From: Reddybacter sp041622675
Lineage (GTDB): Bacteria > Pseudomonadota > Gammaproteobacteria > Pseudomonadales > Porticoccaceae
Length of the DNA: 35,571 bases
Reading direction: 5' to 3'
Assembly (NCBI GenBank): GCA_041622675.1
Contig: JBFJYH010000028.1
Coordinates: 1 to 35,571, forward strand
A program made the translations under genes and the position numbers. Below are positions 15,907 through 24,436 of the stretch, one piece after another; position 1 is the first letter of the stretch, and each line of letters starts with the position of its first letter. Below the pieces are notes generated by a model. That model did not search any database. It saw only the letters and a program-made list of their open reading frames with translations, and had not been told where the DNA came from.

Positions 15907-16594
15907 TACTGATACTCCTGTATGTAGGACCTTGTCGATAGCGCAACCACCTTTCTTGGCTACTCCGTTAGAAGCTGAACAAAGAAGTTTATTCTACTCA
16001 ATATTTAACGCGACAAACCTGAAATAACACCCTAAATCTCATCGCCCATGCTAAAGCAGTACTGAAACTGTTTTCTAAGATTTCCGACAACATATGGGTT
16101 AGAGCTCTTCGTAAAGCCACTACTTCAGGCAGCTGCCCCATAGCTCTGATCGCAGGGTCTTGCCTCTATACGAGTGCCATTTCAGGAAACAAAGGTGAAA
16201 CGGGAATAATAATGCCATAGCTATTACCTAACTGCCGTCATCGGCAAAAGGAGTGATATAGCCTTCACAAACTGGGACTTTTCCCAGCAGATGAATACCC
16301 CTCGTATTGTGCAGAGGCGCAGCTTGGCTAAATAAAAACGGTACTGAATTTATTTTACCTATGGGAGTAACGAGTCATTCAGAGGAGAGGATAATTAACA
16401 GCTTCCAATATCATTTACATTTTGCTGCTCTAGAGACAAACCTATAGCCATTAAAGTTATCAGCTGCCCGTTTCTTTTCTTTACTTGGTAGAATCAGTAT
16501 TCGTACTTTCTCGGCTAAGCCATTGGAACCAGGTCGGCTTACTAGAATTGAAAAAACCGTGATCAAAAAGCACCAACCCCAGTGAGAAGATAAC
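15907..16594. other. 688-base stretch without an intact gene
   Basis: Holds the mscS upstream region at its left end, a possible decayed minus-strand gene (15998-16349, listed separately), and a short 6-bp hairpin CTGGGA-cttt-TCCCAG at 16272-16287 with no U-tract. The right end (about 16380-16594) must contain the promoter of the gene at 16595, but no clear -35/-10 pair stands out. A 61-codon minus-strand frame at 16411-16596 has no convincing features. Confidence 0.6.
15998..16349 (-). pseudogene. Possible decayed protein gene (frameshift plus in-frame stop)
   Basis: On the minus strand one frame is open from 16349 to 16231 and reads GIHLLGKVPVCEGYITPFAD, then meets TAG at 16230-16228. A second frame, shifted by one base, is open from about 16237 to 15998 except for one TAG (16168-16166). 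It reads GNSYGIIIPVSPLFPEMALV, the stop, then RQDPAIRAMGQLPEVVALRR and onward. Together they look like a continuous, protein-like sequence broken by one frameshift and one nonsense codon. I do not recognise the family. Open frames of this length can arise by chance, so this is a low-confidence call based on amino-acid texture. Confidence 0.25.
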
Positions 16595-17155
16595 ATGAAG
16601 ATAAAGGTTTTAAAGCTCTGTACGGCCCTAATTTCCCTTCTACTCGGCTATGCCATTGTCCATAGCCTGAGTCCACAGAAAGAACCTGCAGCCGTTGAAA
16701 AAACAACGGCTATTGAGCACTTTGAATTTAACAATGATACTGAAGTTAGACTGGACTGTCTCTATGGTAGCGCGCCCCATGAAGTGCGCTTTTCAGCCTA
16801 CCAGCGGCCCGATATAAAGCGTGAAGGCGTCGATTACCAACAGGCATTTTGCAAAATGCTACCCAGTCTAGGGGCAACAAAAATTACCCTAGATGTTCTC
16901 GACATGGGCTTGCGTGAGCGTCCAGTGGCGCTGAAATTGATTCACCACGAAGAGGCCAATCCCTCCGCAGAGAACTTGGCCTCTGGGCAAATAATTAATG
17001 AGAGCTTCCACAATAGGGTCCCCCAGGGATTTATTCAGAGTCGTCTCAATCTATCCAAAGGCGGATTTTATACCCTCGTGGTCGAGTTTGGAGGAGGGGT
17101 GGTGTCTAAGGATGAGGTCGTAAGAATCCCCTTTGAAGTAGCCAAGGGATTGTAG
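16595..17155 (+). CDS. Membrane-anchored or exported protein of unknown function
   Basis: A 186-residue protein with a basic N-terminus (MKIKVLKL) and a single hydrophobic segment (about 9-26). It acts as a signal anchor or uncleaved signal, and the rest is predicted periplasmic. The soluble part has two cysteines (in RLDCLYGS and QAFCKML) that could form a disulfide. It is beta-rich in look, ending with repeated hydrophobic strands (GFYTLVVEFGGGVV). No family was recognised. The start ATG follows CAGTGAGAAGATAAC, with GAGAAG as a plausible SD. It stands alone between a non-coding stretch and a terminator, with no operon partner. Confidence 0.7.
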   Translation: MKIKVLKLCTALISLLLGYAIVHSLSPQKEPAAVEKTTAIEHFEFNNDTEVRLDCLYGSAPHEVRFSAYQRPDIKREGVDYQQAFCKMLPSLGATKITLDVLDMGLRERPVALKLIHHEEANPSAENLASGQIINESFHNRVPQGFIQSRLNLSKGGFYTLVVEFGGGVVSKDEVVRIPFEVAKGL

Positions 17156-17187
17156 GTCGTGAATACGCGCTTTGATCGGTAGCAGTA

Positions 17188-17213
17188 GTGATTGCTCATT
17201 AAGGGGCAATCAC
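17188..17213. repeat. Small inverted repeat after the 16595-17155 gene
   Basis: GTGATTGC and GCAATCAC form an 8-bp stem around a 10-base loop, about 35 bases after the stop codon. No T-tract follows, so it may be an mRNA 3'-end structure rather than a terminator. Confidence 0.4.
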
Positions 17214-17345
17214 GGTTGATGACACGATTGCTGTCAACTTTGGCGCATGGAATTCGGCCCTGTCGATAAACCGGGTGACGCTCCACTTTTGCAGCCGGTT
17301 ATTTTCAATATTGAAGTTGTGCTCTAAACATGTCGAGCCAATAAA

Positions 17346-17382
17346 AAAGGGGGAACACATTCAAAAAATGTCCTCCCCCTTT
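17346..17382. terminator. Bidirectional intrinsic terminator
   Basis: AAAGGGGGA pairs with TCCCCCTTT, extended inside by ACAT/ATGT around an A-rich loop. Flanking A-run on the left and T-rich sequence on the right give U-tracts in both directions. It lies between the plus-strand gene ending at 17155 and the thiolase gene ending at 17455, and probably ends the beta-oxidation operon. Confidence 0.82.
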
Positions 17383-17454
17383 CATTTCTACAGCTTCATT
17401 TGTAGCGGCGTTGTTCGAGCCGCCGTATCTCAGCTATAAACCGTGGCAGCTTTA

Positions 17455-18636
17455 TCATGCCACTTCAAACAAACCTGCTGCCCCCATGCCGCCGCCAACA
17501 CACATAGTAATGACAACGTACTTCTCACCGCGACGCTTACCTTCACGCAGTGCATGGCCGACCATACGCGCACCGCTCATACCATAGGGGTGGCCAATGG
17601 AGATAGCGCCACCATTAATATTGAGTTTTTCATTGGGAATACCCAGCTGATCACGGCAGTAGATAACCTGCACGGCAAAGGCTTCGTTCAATTCCCAAAC
17701 GCCTATATCGTCCATTGTTAGACCGTTGGCCTTCAGCAGTTTCGGGATGGCGAATACCGGGCCAATACCCATTTCTTCTGGCCCGCAACCGGCAACGGCC
17801 ATACCGCGGTAAATGCCCAAGGGCTCAAGCCCGCGCTGTTCAGCGGCTTTACGCTCCATCAAAACACAAGCTGCCGAACCGTCTGACAACTGACTAGCAT
17901 TACCCGCAGTGATACTGCCCCCTTCAATAACAGGGCCGAGCGATGCCAGACCTTCGGCATTAGTACTGGGGCGATTACCTTCGTCAAGCTTTAGAGTTTT
18001 CTCAACACTCGATACCTCTTTGGTGGCTTTGTCCATGACTTGCATCGATGCAGTGACTTCAACAATCTCGTCATCAAAAAGGCCCGCTGCCTGAGCTGCT
18101 GCTGTGCGCTGCTGCGACTGCAGAGCATATTCATCCTGGGCTTCACGGCTGATATGGTAGCGATTGGCGACAATTTCGGCGGTTTCCAGCATCGGTATGT
18201 AAATATCCTTCTGCATAGCGATCAACTCAGCATCGCGATTGCGAAATGAATTGGCGTGCTCATTCTGCACCAAGCTGATGTGCTCAATACCCCCACCCAC
18301 TACCGTGGTCATACCGTCACACATAATTTGCTTGGCGGCGGTGGCGATGGACATCAGGCCGGAGGAACATTGGCGCTCGATACTCATGCCACTGACCGTA
18401 TCGGGCAAGCCGGCGCGTAGAGCTGAGAGACGACCAATGTTATAGCCAGTGGTACCCTGCTGTAGGGCACAGCCCATGATGACATCATCAACCTCAGCGA
18501 GGTCAACGCCAGCGCGGGCGATAGCCTCACGAATCGGTATTGCGCCTAGGGTTGGGCCATCGGTGTCATTAAAAAGACCACGGTAGGCTTTACCGATGGG
18601 GGTGCGGGCACTTGAAACAATAACGGCTTCTCTCAT
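17455..18636 (-). CDS. Thiolase (acetyl-CoA acyltransferase)
   Basis: Catalyses thiolytic cleavage of 3-ketoacyl-CoA to acetyl-CoA (or propionyl-CoA) and a shortened acyl-CoA. 393 residues, the standard thiolase length. The nucleophilic Cys90 (ERQCSSG), NEAF motif (VWELNEAFAV), His349 and the C-terminal Cys379 (CVGGGMG) are all present, so it should be active. The usual GHPxGxSGAR motif reads GHPYGMSGAR, with Tyr and Met at its variable positions, as in some thiolases acting on bulky or branched substrates. AGGAGTTTAG precedes the ATG. It is the last gene of the acd-acd-maoC-sdr-thiolase operon, 23 bases after the SDR. Confidence 0.94.
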   Translation of the reverse strand: MREAVIVSSARTPIGKAYRGLFNDTDGPTLGAIPIREAIARAGVDLAEVDDVIMGCALQQGTTGYNIGRLSALRAGLPDTVSGMSIERQCSSGLMSIATAAKQIMCDGMTTVVGGGIEHISLVQNEHANSFRNRDAELIAMQKDIYIPMLETAEIVANRYHISREAQDEYALQSQQRTAAAQAAGLFDDEIVEVTASMQVMDKATKEVSSVEKTLKLDEGNRPSTNAEGLASLGPVIEGGSITAGNASQLSDGSAACVLMERKAAEQRGLEPLGIYRGMAVAGCGPEEMGIGPVFAIPKLLKANGLTMDDIGVWELNEAFAVQVIYCRDQLGIPNEKLNINGGAISIGHPYGMSGARMVGHALREGKRRGEKYVVITMCVGGGMGAAGLFEVA

Positions 18637-18659
18637 TTTTCTAAACTCCTGTTGTCTAT

Positions 18660-19565
18660 CTATTGCTGTTTACTTTTTTTAAGAAATTTCTGGGTTTGCT
18701 GCCCGGCATTGGTCAAAATTCGCTGCTCGCCCTCTGCTTCGACATCGGCCCACGCGGCGCGAATATTTTCAGGGGTACGCTCTTGTGGTGGCAAGTAAAT
18801 ACCATCGGTTTCATAGATGCGCGTCGTCGCGTAACCACCGGCGCCAGCAGCCAGAATGGTTCGCGTGGGGGCTTCCTCGTCACACAAGGTCAACAAGCCC
18901 GTCGTCACTGCTTCGGGTGGCATTAAATCTTCGGCACTATCGTCAGAAAAAATGTCGGCCGTCATACGGGTATAGGCTGAGGGTGCCAATGCATTGATAT
19001 GAATACCGTACTTATGCCCCTCAAGCACCAAGGTGTTCATCAAACCAACGACGGCCATTTTCGCTGCGCCGTAACTCGCCTGCCCAAAGTTGCCATAAAG
19101 ACCACTGGCTGAGGTTGTCATCACAATGCGGCCATACTCCTGCTCACGCATTGTATCCCACACCGCTTTTGTACAATTGACCGAGCCCATTAAATGTACT
19201 TCAACCACGGCGCGAAAATTATCGAGGTCGGCTTTTGCAAAACTTTTATCACGCAATATACCGGCGTTATTAATCAGTATGTCAACCCGACCCCATTTTT
19301 TTTTCGTCTGGGCGACCATGGCTTCAACTTCATCGTAATTAGCGACATTAGCCCCATTGGCAATGGCCTCACCGCCTGCGGCCCCAATTTCAGCCACCAC
19401 CTGCTCGGCCAAGGTGGCCGAGCCACCACTACCGTCAACGGCGCCACCCAAATCATTCACCACAACTTTACAACCACGTTCGGCCAGCGCTAGGGCGTGG
19501 GACTTACCCAAACCGTTACCGGCACCGGTGACGATGGCGACGCGGTCATCAAAACGAATTGTCAT
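18660..19565 (-). CDS. MFE-2-like SDR, probable (3R)-hydroxyacyl-CoA dehydrogenase
   Basis: NAD-dependent oxidation of 3-hydroxyacyl-CoA to 3-ketoacyl-CoA is the likely step. 301 residues. The fold shows TGAGNGLGK at 13-21, NNAG at 99-102, and the catalytic Ser152, Tyr165 and Lys169 (TTSASGLYGNFGQASYGAAK). The segment VVVNDLGGAVDGSG and the long C-terminal extension beyond 250 residues are typical of the dehydrogenase part of peroxisomal multifunctional enzyme type 2 and of its bacterial relatives in steroid side-chain breakdown. That family uses the (3R) epimer, matching the MaoC hydratase upstream. SD: GGAGAAAT before the ATG. Bulky acyl-CoAs are suspected as substrate but not proven. Confidence 0.88.
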   Translation of the reverse strand: MTIRFDDRVAIVTGAGNGLGKSHALALAERGCKVVVNDLGGAVDGSGGSATLAEQVVAEIGAAGGEAIANGANVANYDEVEAMVAQTKKKWGRVDILINNAGILRDKSFAKADLDNFRAVVEVHLMGSVNCTKAVWDTMREQEYGRIVMTTSASGLYGNFGQASYGAAKMAVVGLMNTLVLEGHKYGIHINALAPSAYTRMTADIFSDDSAEDLMPPEAVTTGLLTLCDEEAPTRTILAAGAGGYATTRIYETDGIYLPPQERTPENIRAAWADVEAEGEQRILTNAGQQTQKFLKKSKQQ

Positions 19566-19603
19566 TTTTATTTCTCCGGAAATTATTATTTACGTGCAGC
19601 AGA

Positions 19604-20068
19604 CTAGGCAGCGAAAACCATATTCAGCCACTCAGCCTTGAGTGCAGGTTTATCTTCACCTTCAATCTCAACGGTAATATCCAGCTTAAAGAGGTATTGA
19701 CCCGGCTTTTTCTCGGTCGCTTCCAACAGCACCGCATTGGCACGCACGCGGCTGCCGACTTTAACAGGCGTCAAAAAGCGCACCTTATCAAAGCCATAGT
19801 TCACACCCATCGTTCGATTTGGCACGTTGACGCCAACGCCCTTTTGTAAGAAATGCGCCAGCATTGAGAGCGTCAAAAAACCATGGGCAATCGTGGTGCC
19901 AAAAGGGCTTTCAGCCGCTTTCACCGGGTCGACATGTATAAACTGATGATCGAGTGTGACATCGGCAAAGTCATTGACCTGCTGCTGAGTAATTTCAAAC
20001 CAATCCGAGGTACCGCAATCATCGCCAATATGGGATTGTAAATCACTGGTATTAATTTTGATCGTCAT
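19604..20068 (-). CDS. MaoC-family (R)-specific enoyl-CoA hydratase
   Basis: Hydrates enoyl-CoA to (3R)-hydroxyacyl-CoA. 154 residues forming a single hotdog fold. The hydratase motif is complete: Asp40 and His45 in LDHQFIHVD match the D-x4-H dyad of PhaJ-type enzymes, followed by PFGTTIAHGFLTLS. It resembles the NodN/MaoC-like single-domain group. GAGGAAGC lies six bases before the ATG. Placed between the acyl-CoA dehydrogenases and the (3R)-type SDR, it supplies the hydration step, so the operon encodes the (R) route of beta-oxidation rather than the FadB (S) route. Confidence 0.9.
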   Translation of the reverse strand: MTIKINTSDLQSHIGDDCGTSDWFEITQQQVNDFADVTLDHQFIHVDPVKAAESPFGTTIAHGFLTLSMLAHFLQKGVGVNVPNRTMGVNYGFDKVRFLTPVKVGSRVRANAVLLEATEKKPGQYLFKLDITVEIEGEDKPALKAEWLNMVFAA

Positions 20069-20118
20069 AGTTATGCTTCCTCATTGATTGTCGTTAAAAG
20101 TATGGATTGAGATGATGA

Positions 20119-21258
20119 TTAATAATTTTGCAAGCTGGCAAAACGCTGCAGGTGATAGCGCCTATCGCCAAACTGTTGTTCGGCGACGCGGGCGCGCTTC
20201 ATAAAAAATCCGATATCCAGCTCGTCCGTCATACCGATGCCGCCATGCAGCTGTACCCCTTCGTTAGTGACCAGGGTCGCCACCTCACTGACTTTTGCCT
20301 TACAGGCACTTGCCAACAAACTCAACTGTGTGTCATTGGCATCTAGGGCTTGCTGCGCTTTTAAGACGATCGATTTCGCCAGTTCTATTTCGCTAAACAT
20401 GTGGGCCGCGCGATGCTGCAAAGCTTGGTAGGAGCCAATGAGGGCACCGTACTGACTGCGCTCTTTCATGTATTGCACCGTGCGCTCGAATACTTCTCGA
20501 GAAATACCCAATAGCTCAGCAGAGAGGTGAATATTGGCGACATCACTAAGATAGTTGATAAGGCTGGTTGCTCCGCCTAGCTCACCTAAAAGGGCGTCCG
20601 CTGGCAGCGCGACATGTGTCAAACGCAGCATGGCACTATTGCGGCTATCGGCCAAATGCACCCGTTCAATTTCAACACCAGAGGCTACGCTATCAACGAT
20701 AAAAAAACTGATGCCCTGAGCATCGTTGGCATCACCTGAAGTGCGCGCACTCACAATCAGCTTATCGGCAATGTGGCCATCAGCAACAAACTGTTTTTCG
20801 CCATTGAGGACATAGCCATCGCCACTCGCCGTCGCAGTCGCCCTCACCAGTGACGGACGGTACTTGGGCCCTTCATCTTGCGCCAACGCAAAGAGTAAAG
20901 AGCCATCGACAATTGCCGGTAACAGTGCCTTTTTTTGCGTCTCAGTGCCTGCATGATGGATCGCGGAGGCCGCCAGTACCGCTGTTGATAACAGAGGGGA
21001 TGCGGTTAACGTACGACCATTTTCTTCCATCACCTGACCCATACCAACATGACCAAATGCCAAGCCACCGTGTGCTTCGGGCACTAAAACTCCCGACCAA
21101 CCTAACGCCACCATTTGCTGCCATGTGGCTTTATCATAACCTGTTTCGCTACGCTCATCTCGCAGTTGTCGCAGTTGTGCCACTGGCGCGTGCTCGCTCA
21201 AAAAACCCTGGGCGGACTCTTTGAGCATATTTTGCTCTTCATTTAGTACTAGTGCCAT
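20119..21258 (-). CDS. Acyl-CoA dehydrogenase-like protein lacking the usual catalytic glutamate (probable beta subunit)
   Basis: 379 residues with the acyl-CoA dehydrogenase fold: N-terminal helical part, middle beta domain (LNGEKQFVADGHIAD), C-terminal helices with QLHGGIGMTDE near residue 340. Where active enzymes have the EG(T/G) catalytic glutamate motif near the C-terminus, this one reads EQQFGDRRYH, with no Glu-Gly. Subunits of this kind occur in alpha2beta2 dehydrogenases such as the FadE28-FadE29/ChsE pairs of steroid degradation, where each subunit contributes half of the FAD and substrate sites. It lies 20 bases after the other dehydrogenase gene, consistent with a complex. Alternatively it is an active enzyme with a base at another position. 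Confidence 0.88.
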   Translation of the reverse strand: MALVLNEEQNMLKESAQGFLSEHAPVAQLRQLRDERSETGYDKATWQQMVALGWSGVLVPEAHGGLAFGHVGMGQVMEENGRTLTASPLLSTAVLAASAIHHAGTETQKKALLPAIVDGSLLFALAQDEGPKYRPSLVRATATASGDGYVLNGEKQFVADGHIADKLIVSARTSGDANDAQGISFFIVDSVASGVEIERVHLADSRNSAMLRLTHVALPADALLGELGGATSLINYLSDVANIHLSAELLGISREVFERTVQYMKERSQYGALIGSYQALQHRAAHMFSEIELAKSIVLKAQQALDANDTQLSLLASACKAKVSEVATLVTNEGVQLHGGIGMTDELDIGFFMKRARVAEQQFGDRRYHLQRFASLQNY

Positions 21259-21277
21259 GTTCCCTACCCCTTTTGAC

Positions 21278-22471
21278 CTAAGCTTTTTGGCCTAAACCCA
21301 GAATACGCTTGCTGATGATGTTGAGTTGAATTTCAGAGGTACCGCCCTCGATGGTATTGCCTTTGGTGCGCAACCACTGACTGGCCAGCAATCCGTTATC
21401 AAAGGCTTCGCCCTCCCAGGCTAAACCGGCCTGACCATGGATATCAGTCAGTAATTCAAAACGCTGTTTATTCAACTCAGTACCGGCATATTTAAGCATT
21501 GAGGAGGTGGCACCTGTGCCCGTGCCCGCTTTTGTTTCATCGTCAATGCGTTCTTGGGTCAACTCAAAAGCGAGGATATCGATTTCCCATTGAGCAATTT
21601 CGGTGCGCAGCGCTGTATCACCCAATTGACCGTTTTCAAGACCACCAGCAACATCGATAGCATGCTGGTGCAAACTTTTTTCACTGGCGGCAGTGTGGCC
21701 CATATTGCCAATCATTTCCCGCTCGTGGGTCAGCAGATAGGAAGCTAGTTCCCAGCCCTGATTGATATTACCCACGAGTTGGTTTTTTTCGACCCGCACA
21801 TCATCGAGAAAGGTTTCGCAAAAGGGCGAATTGCCCGAAATCAGTTTAATGGGGCTAGTGCGCACCCCCGGCGTGGTCATATCAAACAGCACCAAACTAA
21901 TGCCGGCATGCTTAACCGCATCAGGGTCGGTGCGTACCAGACAGAACATCCAGTCGGCGCGCTCAGCGTAGGAGGTCCACACTTTTTGTCCATTGACCAA
22001 AAAATGATCCCCCTTGTCCTCACAGCGGGTCTGTAGGCCCGCCAGGTCAGAACCGAAATTAGGCTCACTGTAGCCCTGACACCACCAAATTTTGCCCTTC
22101 ACGATATTTGGAATATGCTGGCGCTTCAGCTCCTCAGAACCGTATTTCAAAAGTGCTGGGCCTATCATCGACAAACCCATGCTAAACAGTGGAGGGCGAG
22201 CATCAATCCGGTACATCTCTTCGCGGAGGATTTTTGTTTCCTCCTTGCTGAGACCACCACCACCGTACTCTGCAGGCCAGTCGGGTGCCGTCCAACCACG
22301 CTCAGCCATGACCTCGAGCCAACGTTTTTGGTCTTCGTTAACAAAGCACCACTTGGTGCCACCCCAGCACCTGTCTTCAAACTCCATGACTGGCAAGCGC
22401 TGGGAGGCTGGGCAATTCGCCTCAAGCCACTCCCGGGTTTGCAGCCTGAATTGTTCAAGATCCGACATCAT
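21278..22471 (-). CDS. Acyl-CoA dehydrogenase, catalytic (probable alpha) subunit
   Basis: FAD enzyme introducing the alpha-beta double bond in acyl-CoA. 397 residues. The FAD/substrate block CQGYSEPNFGSDLAGLQTR near residue 130-150 (a variant of the usual YTE/SEP...GSD motif), VNGQKVWTSYAERADW, and a C-terminal IEGGTSEIQ with Glu375 as the presumed catalytic base are all present. Such sequences are common in cholesterol, bile-acid and cyclic acid degradation. The first of two adjacent ATGs is annotated; the second (22468) is better spaced from AGGGG. First gene of the five-gene operon; no clear promoter is seen in the upstream gap, and no regulator adjoins it. Confidence 0.92.
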   Translation of the reverse strand: MMSDLEQFRLQTREWLEANCPASQRLPVMEFEDRCWGGTKWCFVNEDQKRWLEVMAERGWTAPDWPAEYGGGGLSKEETKILREEMYRIDARPPLFSMGLSMIGPALLKYGSEELKRQHIPNIVKGKIWWCQGYSEPNFGSDLAGLQTRCEDKGDHFLVNGQKVWTSYAERADWMFCLVRTDPDAVKHAGISLVLFDMTTPGVRTSPIKLISGNSPFCETFLDDVRVEKNQLVGNINQGWELASYLLTHEREMIGNMGHTAASEKSLHQHAIDVAGGLENGQLGDTALRTEIAQWEIDILAFELTQERIDDETKAGTGTGATSSMLKYAGTELNKQRFELLTDIHGQAGLAWEGEAFDNGLLASQWLRTKGNTIEGGTSEIQLNIISKRILGLGQKA

Positions 22472-23751
22472 TCACCCCTTATTTTTAAAGTCTTCTCTGT
22501 AAAAACGCCTTATATCCATCTTGTTGAAAGTGAAAAAACACCACACAGGCGCAATTATTCATGACAACACACCGCAGACGAGCCTTTAGTTAGACAGTGT
22601 TCAGCAGCGACAGCCCATAACAACAGGTTACTATAGAGTAAGGGAGGTGGCCGGTAAACTGTGGTCGCTGACTGATAAGTTTTAGCGGGCACACACGTAA
22701 TTGAAAAAACGTAGCACCGACTAAAAGCACCAAATCCGCTAGCCAGCCATCGCAATGCACATTCTTTACCGGCGACGCACCTTATTTTTTCACCAATCGA
22801 GGAGAACAAAGCCCCAGAAAAGAAGCAAAACTTATTCTATAAACCAAAGGACAAAAGACAAACCCATCGCCAATGCTTCGCCAGTGAACAATCCTTCTAA
22901 CTTTTGATTCGTCTAGTGGCTTTATTTATTATTTTATCTAAAGAATAAATCAAATAACTAGCCGATAATTTTATTATTTTCATCAAAACTTCGATCAATA
23001 TAATATCGAATGCCAGATAAAAACCAATAGATAAATTGCAATGACATTACAACCACCTTAACACGACAGAAAACAAACACATCATTAATTTTCAATATAT
23101 TAAAACAACACCAACAATGTAAAAAATAACAAACCGATATCCAGTGAAAATAAATACACCAACAGCACAAATAACGATAGAACGATTTCTGCTATTAAAA
23201 CCCAATACATTATTAATATTTTTTCTAGAAAATTACACATTAGGAAATAATTACAACAGCCATCTAAATTTACACCAAAAAACAAACAGACTAAATGATT
23301 TATCTTTTAGGAACGCCTATCGCGCAAGAATGAAAATAAATACCACTTAGCAGTTGTTTAATATCGAGGAAGGCTTCGCATCTTCAGGGTCAACACACTA
23401 CTCAGCATTCCGGCCACGCGTTTGGCCTCAGTGATAGATGTTCGCGCAGTAAGCAACAAATATAAATTGCCCTCTCCCCACTCACCACTCGGTTGGACAC
23501 ACTATCACCTTGCGCTTTGCCCATATCACCCCCCCGCGCCCAGGGCGACACGACCTCTGAACAAGGAAAGAAACATCAGCCAGTAATTTTTATATGACGC
23601 CAGCGAATATCTTTCCCTTTTAAATTGATATTTAGGCACCAAATCTGCATGTTTTTTACTGTAGACACAGAACTTAAGAATAAGGTCAATATTCTGGCGG
23701 TAGACGACAAAAAAAACCACTGACTGACACTTTTTGGCAGACTAAAATATT
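22472..23751. other. 1.28 kb intergenic region with an AT-rich, G-poor block
   Basis: No gene is convincingly supported. The left part (22472-22900) has ordinary composition and should carry the operon promoter. From about 22920 to 23340 the plus strand is very A/T-rich and almost free of G, unlike the rest of the window. On the minus strand this block contains overlapping hydrophobic frames: 23285-23100 (with an internal ATG at 23210, SLFVLLVYLFSLDIGLLFF) and 23170-22958 (ending FLSGIRYYIDRSFDENNKI), which could be fragments of one frameshifted membrane protein. The 23526-23720 minus-strand frame is unrecognised. This may be foreign DNA in decay. Confidence 0.55.
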
Positions 23752-24339
23752 ATGAAACATTTCGAGAACGACACACTTCAATTCGTCATCGCTCTTACAC
23801 TGAAAAATCTCGGTGATTATTCGACAGTAGGTGTCAAACTTCTCGAACTGACCGCAAGCCTACAAGCCCGCCACTATGACGCAAAGTCACAGAGCGGCCT
23901 AGGGCTCTACAGAATAGAACCCAGCACTCACTTACAACTATGGGATGACTATCTTGCGTTTAAGCCAGATCTAGCGAGTACCATTCGCGGTCTTGCCTCT
24001 CAAAAAACCTTTTTGCAAAACCCCCATTACGAGCTAGCGAGCAATCTTGCTTATGCCAGCGCCATCGCCTGGACGATTTATCGACGCAGTGGACTAACGT
24101 TACCCGAGGCTGAAGACCAGAAAGCCCTGATTGCCTGTTGGTCAGAGTGTTTTTCAGACAGCACTCAACCTGCACGACACAAGTTCACAGCAGCAAAAAA
24201 TATGTGCTTAACACCCCATTGCTCGCTTCACAGAACAACTAGAGAAAAGCCACAGCAGTATGATCGTCCTGGGCCACTTATAAGTGATGACCTATTTCCT
24301 CTCCCCTACATCAATACACCTATTGGCTATGAGCACTAA
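23752..24339 (+). CDS. Phage lysozyme-like (transglycosylase-fold) protein, probably inactive
   Basis: A 195-residue protein whose first 140 residues match, from memory, a family of small phage proteins with a lysozyme-like fold: GLGLYRIEPSTHLQLWDDYL at about 49-68, SNLAYASAIAWTIYRR near 99-114 and LPEAEDQKALIACW near 118-131. In those proteins a TAAQES-like segment upstream bears the catalytic glutamate; here the equivalent segment reads TASLQA, so Glu is replaced. The last 45 residues (after CLTPHC) are unlike the family and look like drift or a frame change. No good SD is seen before the ATG. Placed between the AT-rich island and parC, it may be a phage remnant. The function is uncertain. 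Confidence 0.55.
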   Translation: MKHFENDTLQFVIALTLKNLGDYSTVGVKLLELTASLQARHYDAKSQSGLGLYRIEPSTHLQLWDDYLAFKPDLASTIRGLASQKTFLQNPHYELASNLAYASAIAWTIYRRSGLTLPEAEDQKALIACWSECFSDSTQPARHKFTAAKNMCLTPHCSLHRTTREKPQQYDRPGPLISDDLFPLPYINTPIGYEH

Positions 24340-24436
24340 TGAAACCGTAGATAATGCAACTCATTTCACCGCTGAACGAGAAGTGGCTCCCACCACACTG
24401 CTTTTTGCTAACCGGGCATCCAACATAGCCTTGCCG

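Noticed and set aside
16272..16287. Hairpin CTGGGA-cttt-TCCCAG
   Set aside because: Short stem, no U-tract and not at a gene end; no support as terminator.
16411..16596. A 61-codon minus-strand frame upstream of the gene at 16595
   Set aside because: It overlaps the start of the plus-strand gene, lacks an SD and any family pattern; more likely chance.
23526..23720. A 64-codon minus-strand frame before the phage-like gene
   Set aside because: Protein-like in places but unrecognised, without SD or neighbours; noted only in the gap description.
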